Assembly (NCBI GenBank): GCA_019693395.1
Contig: JAAMXP010002104.1
Location: forward strand, 1-13,235
From: Ettlia oleoabundans
Lineage: Eukaryota; Chlorophyta; Chlorophyceae; Chlamydomonadales
DNA: 13,235 bases
Reading direction: 5' to 3'
Each line of letters begins with the position of its first letter. The stretch's first letter is position 1. Shown one piece after another: positions 6,961 through 13,235 of the stretch. Under the pieces are notes generated by a model. That model was given only the letters and a program-made list of their open reading frames with translations. It did no database searches and was not told the origin of the DNA. Both the position numbers and the translations under genes were made by a program.

Positions 6961-9900
6961 CTGCAGAGGGCGGGTCGGGTGGGCACGGGCCGGGGGGTTC
7001 GGGGAGGGTCAGGGCGCAAGGAGCATGCATTTTTTCTGTGCTGGACCTGGGTGTCACCAGCTAAGTAGGGCAAGCTAGTTGGTGCAGTGTGGTATAGTGT
7101 TCTGTGCAGAACGATAAAGTTACGTGATGCGGACGACTTCAGGAGACAGGGATGAAGAGAGGGAGGCAGCTAAGCATCAAGCCAGATGGGGGAGAGGCAA
7201 GGTGGGAGGGACAGTCCCAAGCAGGGAGGGTAAAACAGTGAATGGAGGCGAGTTGGCCTTTGTACTTGGTGGAGTGTTTGCACTCTTGCACTTTGCGGCA
7301 TGCTAAACACAGCCACACACACACACACGCGCACACGCACACACACACAATGCTGCACCACGGCAGACCGCCCACCTGCTCAGCCTGTGCTTGAGGGATG
7401 TCACAGAAGTGCACCGACTCTGGTGCGCCAGTGGGCAGCGCACGCCGCAGATTGAGGTACATGGCCTCTGCAGATCAGAGGAGGCGTGGCCCGGTGCGGG
7501 GTTTCGCGGTAAGGGTCAGCGATTGCTAGAAAAGCAAGAAAAGCAAGGTATGTAGTGAGCTGCTGGGAGGCAGTGTGAGAGGAGTTGAGGTGCCAGCAAA
7601 CCGCAGGGTGAGGCAATGTGCCTGTACGAAGTGGGGCAAGGGCGTGCGCGCGCTTCATTTGCACTATGGATAACGTAGAGACGCATATGCCATGGTCTGA
7701 CCTTGTCTAAGGGCTACTCTTTTAAAGGGCTGCTGAAGTTCTACATTTAAGTACATGCAAGCAAATTGATCTACCTGCAGGCACCCACCAGTGAAGAAGG
7801 GCGTGAAAGGCGCCATGACCTTGCACACCGTCAGCAGCACGTCATACAGGGCGGCCAGCGCCAAAAGGCAGTCCTGAGCGCCGTTGCGCCCCTTGAGCCG
7901 CTTGCGGTTGTCTGCAAGCACGAGTTTGAATGGTGGCTGGGTGAGAGGAGGCGCAAAAAGTCAATGTGTTTGCGACTTTTGCTGATTGCATAAGTCAACG
8001 CACTGATTCATGAACAGATTTGGCACCAAAGACCAAAACACAGACCACTTGCAAATGATTGCTGCAACAATAGTGCAGGTATGGTAGATGTACTATAGGG
8101 CGCCCACTTACATCTCACGTAGACGTTTGTGAGGTTGTCTATGAAGCGCACAAGGTACGGCACCACCGTGTACAGCCTGTGGTACAGATGAGGGGCAGTA
8201 CAAGGGCCGGTACGGTAGATCATGTCCGCACAATGGCGCGGAAGGCTGTGACGCAATGCCATGGAGCCACCAACCCTGAAATGGCCAACCCGCCCACGGT
8301 TAGCAACCACAACTAGCCGCCCAAACCAATGACAGAAGCCCCTGCTCGCTGAGGCTCCGACCTAGCCATGCATCCAATAACAACTCTTGCCCACCGCTGT
8401 CTCTACCACCATCACCAACACATCAACATAGGGGCGAGACGAAGCTCTCATGCCGCCCTGCCCCACCTGTAAGCCTCCATCTCCTCCCTCACAAAGGCGG
8501 TGAGGGATCTAGAAGCCGCATGGATCCAGCGGTCCAACACATTGGTGGCGCCAGTTAGATCCACGCTGGCGGGCTGGAAAGGCTGCCCCGTCTCCTGCTC
8601 CCATCTCAACGCGTTCTGAACCATGAACCTGCGAATAATTGGGGCCAACAACAGGAAGCATGGGTTGGGTTGGGGTGGGGTGCAGGTGGCGGAATGGGAG
8701 GTGGGCTACAACTTCTTTCAACCAAAGAGGCGTGCGCGAGGTATGCAGGAATTGGCGCAATGCACAATAAACAACGATGAAGTCAACGCACACAGCCCAA
8801 CCACGCATGCGCGGCACATGCGTTCTGTCATACGCACACACCACCCACCCACTCATACCACTCCACTCCACCCCGCCTCAGACTGTGCGCACCTATATGC
8901 GTTGTACCAGGGCAGGAATACGTCCTTCACCACCCCAAATACGCCCTCCTCCTTGAATTTCAGCGTCTCAGCACGCACCTGCCGGCATACAAACATGAGG
9001 GGAAGATGAGGGGGGACGACCAGGGAGGCACAGCGTGGGAACCACAGCGCGGCAAGCACGGGGAGCACATCCTAGGGAGGCCCAGCGTGTGAAGCGAACA
9101 TGGCAAGCTGGGCACAGTTGAAGGCATTGCTTGGCAGGAGGGCAGGACGGTAGAGCAAGGGTGCTTGGGGTTGGGAGCAGCACAAACTGCACGGCGCACA
9201 GTCAGAAACTAGCACAGCACAGCACGTCAGGAGTGCACACACCACTGGTGAGTTGATGAGGTACAGCCTGAGTGCATCAGCGCCGTACTTGTGCACCACC
9301 TCCATTGGGTCCTGCACACATATGGTGAGAGCGGGCACCAGGTGGGGGATGAGTATGTGGGTGTCAAGGGTGGCGCACGCCTGGCACAAGAGGGCGCAGA
9401 GTGGGTGCAAAGGGGGGGGGGGTCGTACAGAAGGGGATGTCGGCAACCNNNTGTCGTACTGAGGGGGATGTTGGCAACCCCCTGTTGTGGACATGTGGAC
9501 ACAACCACAGTAGGTGAAGGGCTTGAATATGTGGAACAAGACATTAACAGTATAATGAGGTTAGTAGTTAGTACGAATAATTGCCTTTTTCAGGACACAA
9601 AGAACTGGGAAACTCATCGGCTTGTTGCACCGGCAGATAGGCGTGCAAACAAAGGGCAGAGAGCAGCTCACCGGGTAGTTCTTCAGCCGCTTGCTCATCT
9701 TCTTTCCGTCCGCCGCCAGCACCAGCCCGTTGCAGACCAGGTTCTTGAAGGCGGGACGGTCAAAGAGCGCGGTGGACAGCACCATGAGGGTGTAGAACCA
9801 GCCGCGGGTCTGCATGCCGGGGAGCGAGTTGGCTGAGGTTAGGTGGCAGCGGGCTGGGTCAGGCTTGGTTGATTAGGGCGGTTGTGCAAGACAGGGTGGC

Positions 9901-12900
9901 AACATCAGGAAAAATTCTGTGGTGTGTACATGCGCTGCATCAGCATGAGAGTCTGTGTAACCAGGCCAAGGTGGGTAGTCCAAGAGTAGCAGCCAAAGGA
10001 GAGGAGATGAGGAGGCATCCGCCAACGTTCAGCCACCACCGACCTGGTCCAGCCCCTCTGCCACAAAGTCCGCGGGGAAGCCCCCCTCAAAGCGCTCCTT
10101 GTTCTCAAAGGGGTAGTGCTGCTGGGCGTACGGCATAGAGCCTGCGGGGAGAATGTTAAGTAAGGTGGCGATGATATGAAGGTTTTGATTTGGATTTCAA
10201 TTAAAAAACAGATTGAACAGATGAAAGAAAGCTGCAATCCACATTTCCCCGACGCACTTAGCATAGCAGGTGGCAGTATATGGCTACGTTTATCAACTAC
10301 TGAGCTAGGCAGGCCCTCCCTCGTTTCCGCCTTTCCTGCCAGCCACCCACCCACCTGACTCGAACCAGCAGTCAAAGACGTCCTCCACTCGCCGCAGCAC
10401 GCCCTTGCCCTGCCGCGAGGGGATGGTCAGCTGATCCACAAAGTGGCGGTGCAGATCCGTCACCTGTGCGGTACAGAAGGGGCGGTACAGGGCAGTAGAG
10501 GCGGTACAGGTCAACTGAACTCAGGTTGCCAACCCAACAAGTGGTAGTGCTGAGGCAGTGCAAAGCAGGGGGACAGGGACGGGAGTTTGCGGGCAAGGTG
10601 TGGGGAGCAGAGGCAAGCTAGGCCTGAATGCGCGGTTGGGAGACGAGGGGAAAGAAAGGGATGTTCCAGCCCCGGACAGGTTCTTCTGCTCAGGGCCCCT
10701 CCTAAGAAGAGACGCTAGCAGGCCGGTTGGAGGCTGCCCCCACGCCGGTTGCGGGCCAGCGGGGGGTGGGATGATGTGGGGTGACCGCCATTTGATCTGC
10801 TGCCATAATGCGGCGAGAGCCACCGGCAGGAAATTGGTAAGGCACCCAGTGGGGTAGAAATGGGAAGGGGGTGGTGTGGTGGTGCAAATGCAGGTGAGCA
10901 GCAGAAATGCAAACACAGTGCTGCACTTTGGCCGTGCAAGTTGGGTTTCGGACGCGTTGCTTACGGTTCATTCCAACAAGCCAGCAAGCTTGTTGTTCCA
11001 GTTAACATCAAGGCAACAGAAGGAAGCTAATCTCAGCACTGGCCCGACTTGCACCAAGCCTAGCCGACTCTCCACCCCCGCCCCACCCGCCCACAGCCGT
11101 ACCGGTGCAACAAATATGACATCAATGCAGATATAAGGCAGGGCTCGCCCCCACTCTGCGGGCCGTGAGTTCTCTAGTTCCCGAATGAACCCACACCACC
11201 CCAACAAAAGAAGAAACTCAACAACACACTGAACCAGCACCATAGCACGATCAACAAACAGCACATGAACTGAGGCGCACCTTGAGTCCTGTGAGCTCTT
11301 CTAGTTCCGCCACCGACCCCACCACCACCACCTCCTCCATGTCCTCACTGGCCCAAATGGGGATGGGGGTGCCCCAGAAACGGCTGCGGGAGATGGCCTG
11401 CATGCGGATGAAAAGATCAAAAGGTCGGCATTGGGACTCGTAGAGAGCGGCGGGAGATGGCTGTTGGGCAAATTGGCGGGCACTGGGGACCGGGACCGGG
11501 TGGAAATGCTGCCCAGCCAACACCCAAGAAGCCAACGTGCCGTGACATGCTGGCAAACAGCGAATGACCTGCCAGCCTGCCTCTCTTACCCAGTCTCGGG
11601 CGTTCTCCAACCAGTTATGGAACCGCTTCTCCTTCACGTAGCTGGGCACCCAATACGTCTTCTCGTTGTTGGCCAGCAGCTGCGCAGAAAATACGGACCG
11701 GGGTACGGACAAGCAAGTTGCAGCAAAAGGCAACTCGAAAAGAAAGTAACACAGACCGTGCATAAAACACAGTGAGAAACCAGATACACTGAAGCCTTCG
11801 ACAGTCCCAGGACAGAAAACACGTACTGGAACTGTCGGGCTCACGGGGAAGTGTGCACGCATATGCAGGCGAATACCCGCACAAGACACAGGTTGTATCA
11901 CAGATCGATCTCCTCCACCCCCGCCCCTCCCCACCCACCCGAGGCTTGATCTCCTCCACCCGCACAAACCAGGAGGGCACAGCCTTGTAGATGAGCGGCG
12001 TGTCTGAGCGCCAGCAAAAGGGGTACGAGTGCACAATGGCGCCGTTGTCAACCAGGCGACCACGCTCCTTGAGGGAGCGGATGATCTCCTTGTCGGCGTC
12101 CTGCATGGGGAGAAGAAACCGGGTTGGAAAGGTGGGGCAAAGAGAGGGAAAAGTGGTGGTGGTGGTGGTGGCATGTGCGGGATAGATGCATTGGCACTCG
12201 TGGTGCATAATCACGGTGTGGGTTTACTTCTTGTGGATATAACAGTAAAATGGCCTCCGGCACAAATTTCGTGGCAAGACTGCCCGGGAGTAGGTGATTG
12301 AGTGAGGCAAAAAAATGACTGTAGCATCAGGGCTATTTAGTCCGCTCAACCGTAAAAGTTCTATCCAATCGACCCAACAAACAAAACACAAACAATCAAG
12401 CCACTATTGCTCACTTGACTCCATACAACTAACCTCACCTTGACGTACATGCCCCTGAAGTCGGTCACCTCCTCTGTGAATCGTCCCGAGTCATCCACGG
12501 GGCAGGGCACGCCCTCGCCTTTGCTGATTACCCCATGGGCCAAGCACACCCGGTAATCATCCTCACCTGCGCTTAGGCGAAAAACAGCAGGAGGAGTGAG
12601 GCGGATGGAGGGCGCTGAGGACACACTGGGAGCGTGAAGGTATGCGCTATCTAGGGTTGTAACTTGTGATGCTTCGCCCTGGCTATAGCAGGCCCCACTT
12701 GCGAATGGGCGGGCAGGCAGCAATGCCGTCCCACAGCAGCAGCGTAGCTCTTGAAACGCAAGAAGCGCCACCAGCACCGCTACCACCACTCAGCCAATAC
12801 ACAGGGGCCGGGTGCACTAGTTCAATCCCCCGGATCTGCCGTAGCCTCTCCTCTCAAACCACAGCAACAAAGCACCACCCATCCCCAGAAGAAGCAGAAG

Positions 12901-13178
12901 CGGCACCAGCAGCGCCAGCGCCACCACCACAGCCAAAAGACATTCAGGCAACACAAGCAGAAGCAGATGCGGAAACCGGGCCAGCAGGAGAAGAATAAGC
13001 TTTACCACCACTCACCAAACGCGGGTGCTTGGTGCACGATGCCGGTACCCGAGTCTGCGGTGACGTATGGGTCAGTGGCCACCTTGAACGCGCCCTGCTG
13101 CTTAAGTTGGGCGAAATAAGGGAACAAGGGCTGGTAGGTCAGGCCCTTGAGCGCCTCGCCCTTGAACTTGGACAGGAT
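4869..13178 (-). CDS. Cytosolic-type isoleucyl-tRNA synthetase, 5'-truncated by the window edge
   Basis: The enzyme attaches isoleucine to tRNA(Ile) in the cytosol and edits mischarged valine. Exons in transcript order: 13016-13178, 12439-12566, 11939-12100, 11590-11679, 11281-11397, 10355-10463, 10044-10141, 9672-9809, 9243-9311, 8893-8978, 8467-8628, 8112-8176, 7789-7911, 7376-7467, 6804-6960, 6342-6514, 5987-6098, 5415-5564, 4869-5167. All inner introns are GT-AG, and the 2493 bases give 830 codons plus TAG without a frameshift. Signatures in order: [16 protein letters not shown] (editing), [62 protein letters not shown] (residues 326-330 of this part), [38 protein letters not shown]. These match eukaryotic cytosolic synthetases (IARS1/ILS1 type) rather than bacterial or organellar ones. 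About the first quarter, including the HIGH motif, is off the right edge. Codon use and splicing look normal for a functional gene. Confidence 0.97.
7314..7349. repeat. Interrupted (CA)n microsatellite in a synthetase intron
   Basis: CA dinucleotides with a few CG interruptions, inside the 415-bp intron 6961-7375 and about 27 bases from the donor of the exon ending at 7376. In the sense direction of the gene this is a (TG)n tract just inside the intron. I see nothing else in the intron. Confidence 0.9.
7376..8978 (-). other. Synthetase segment: anticodon-binding helical domain
   Basis: Exons 8893-8978, 8467-8628, 8112-8176, 7789-7911 and 7376-7467. Visible family signatures are [26 protein letters not shown] (Arg codon split across an intron), [45 protein letters not shown] (Tyr codon split T|AC, after a GTAAGT donor at 8111) and [18 protein letters not shown] (Glu codon split). 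This all-helical domain recognises the tRNA(Ile) anticodon stem-loop. Every split codon resolves to the residue expected from the family, which supports the splice positions. Confidence 0.92.
9412..9422. repeat. G homopolymer (11 G)
   Basis: Eleven consecutive G lie just left of the repeat copy at 9422-9448 and the N gap. Such a run often lowers sequencing accuracy and may have contributed to the gap. It is intronic (intron 9312-9671). Confidence 0.9.
9422..9479. repeat. Two 27-bp direct repeats flanking an assembly gap
   Basis: Copy one at 9422-9448 and copy two at 9453-9479 both start GTCGTAC and end GGCAACC, and differ at three of 27 positions. The only sequence between them is the three N and one T. 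They look like consecutive units of a minisatellite. The unit number is probably larger than shown, because the gap sits exactly at the unit border. Confidence 0.8.
9449..9451. other. Assembly gap (NNN)
   Basis: Three undetermined bases within the synthetase intron 9312-9671. No coding base is affected. Three is likely a placeholder rather than a measured gap size. Confidence 0.95.
10464..11280 (-). other. Longest synthetase intron (817 bp), no gene seen inside
   Basis: This intron lies between the exons ending ELTGLK (11281) and starting VTDLHRH (10463). Open frames within it have no recognisable protein features on either strand. It holds a small repeat of GCGGTACAG (10468-10509) and, at about 11163-11200, a stretch resembling the 3' end of the neighbouring exon. 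No transposon ends or target-site duplications were evident. Confidence 0.6.
10468..10509. repeat. Three spaced copies of GCGGTACAG
   Basis: Exact copies start at 10468, 10482 and 10501, next to the acceptor of the exon starting at 10463. On the minus strand they read CTGTACCGC, within the pyrimidine-richer end of the intron. Confidence 0.7.
12153..12171. repeat. (GTG)n trinucleotide repeat
   Basis: Six GTG/TGG triplets in tandem in the synthetase intron 12101-12438. On the transcribed strand they form a CAC/CCA tract about 50 bases upstream of the acceptor of the exon starting at 12100, so they may act as part of an extended pyrimidine-rich region. The rest of the 338-bp intron holds nothing I can name. 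Confidence 0.85.
12735..12997. repeat. CAG/CAC/AGAAG-rich low-complexity stretch in a synthetase intron
   Basis: Degenerate CAGCAG, CACCAC and AGAAGCAG runs fill much of the 449-bp intron 12567-13015. On the plus strand they give long open frames rich in Gln, His and Lys, but these have no start context, splice sites or conserved motif, so I do not call a gene. Confidence 0.6.
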
Positions 13179-13235
13179 CTGCGGGGGAAGGAAGAAAAGA
13201 GGGGTGGGTAGTGGTGGTGTGGTTGTGTATGTGTG

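Larger units (their letters stand above)
9243..11679 (-). other. Synthetase segment: catalytic core after the editing insertion, with KMSKR
   Basis: Exons 11590-11679, 11281-11397, 10355-10463, 10044-10141, 9672-9809 and 9243-9311. They carry [54 protein letters not shown] (a Gly codon is split between 10355 and 10141), [19 protein letters not shown], and [24 protein letters not shown] stabilises the ATP phosphates in isoleucyl-adenylate formation. [12 protein letters not shown] links to the anticodon-binding domain. All catalytic signatures expected in this stretch are intact. Confidence 0.93.
11939..13178 (-). other. Synthetase segment: most of the editing (CP1) domain and return to the core
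   Basis: Exons 13016-13178, 12439-12566 and 11939-12100. The junction of the first two rebuilds [12 protein letters not shown]: the split Gly codon gives the conserved G-x-D-D-Y, whose Asp is the family's editing-site residue that holds the amino group of the misacylated amino acid. [10 protein letters not shown] just before it is the other hallmark of the editing pocket. The second and third exons join at phase 0 as [13 protein letters not shown], then [15 protein letters not shown], the strand back into the catalytic core. The two introns here are 449 and 338 bp. Confidence 0.9.

Noticed and set aside
10558..10971. Open frames on both strands inside the 817-bp synthetase intron.
   Set aside because: None has family motifs, a start context or splice borders; the overlap of several frames on both strands points to GC-rich low-stop sequence rather than a nested gene.
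12666..13119. Plus-strand frames rich in Gln, His and Lys.
   Set aside because: They come from CAG/CAC/AGAAG low-complexity intron sequence and the antisense of the synthetase exon 13016-13178.

Overview
The window is nuclear DNA from an intron-rich eukaryote, most likely a chlorophycean (volvocalean-type) green alga. The reasons are short exons separated by introns of about 140 to 820 bp, donors mostly of the GTGGGT or GTGAGT type, TGTAA motifs placed like green-algal poly(A) signals, moderately GC-rich codon use, and many (CA)n, (CAG)n and G-rich tracts. A three-base N gap at 9449-9451 shows it is a draft contig. I cannot name the species.

Left part (1-1999, minus strand): the 5' end of a kinesin gene. 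Five exons join in frame from an ATG at 1999 down to 345 and give the first 222 residues of a divergent motor domain, including the P-loop GATGSGKS. The gene runs off the left edge, so both switch motifs lie outside the window.

Middle (2000-4868): a divergent upstream region, then a small unidentified plus-strand gene. Its last three exons (3045-3140, 3415-3513, 3691-3771) are phase-compatible and end in TAG; one of its introns appears to be GC-AG. The rest, to about 4740, looks like its 3' UTR plus a short convergent intergenic region. Each flanking gene has one TGTAA motif in a sensible place.

Right part (4869-13178, minus strand): most of a cytosolic (eukaryotic-type) isoleucyl-tRNA synthetase gene. 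Nineteen exons can be placed to the base. They join without a frameshift into 830 residues plus a stop, covering most of the editing domain, the catalytic core after the editing insertion (with KMSKR), the anticodon-binding domain and the C-terminal region. The N-terminal part with the HIGH motif lies beyond the right edge; 13179-13235 is intron.

The three genes show no functional link: one is a housekeeping translation enzyme, one a motor protein, one unknown. I found no CRISPR array, transposon, rRNA or tRNA gene, and no evidence of a new multi-gene system. The items most worth following are the divergent kinesin motor, the unidentified small gene with a likely GC-AG intron, three stop-free introns of a multiple of three bases, and a collapsed tandem repeat at the assembly gap.
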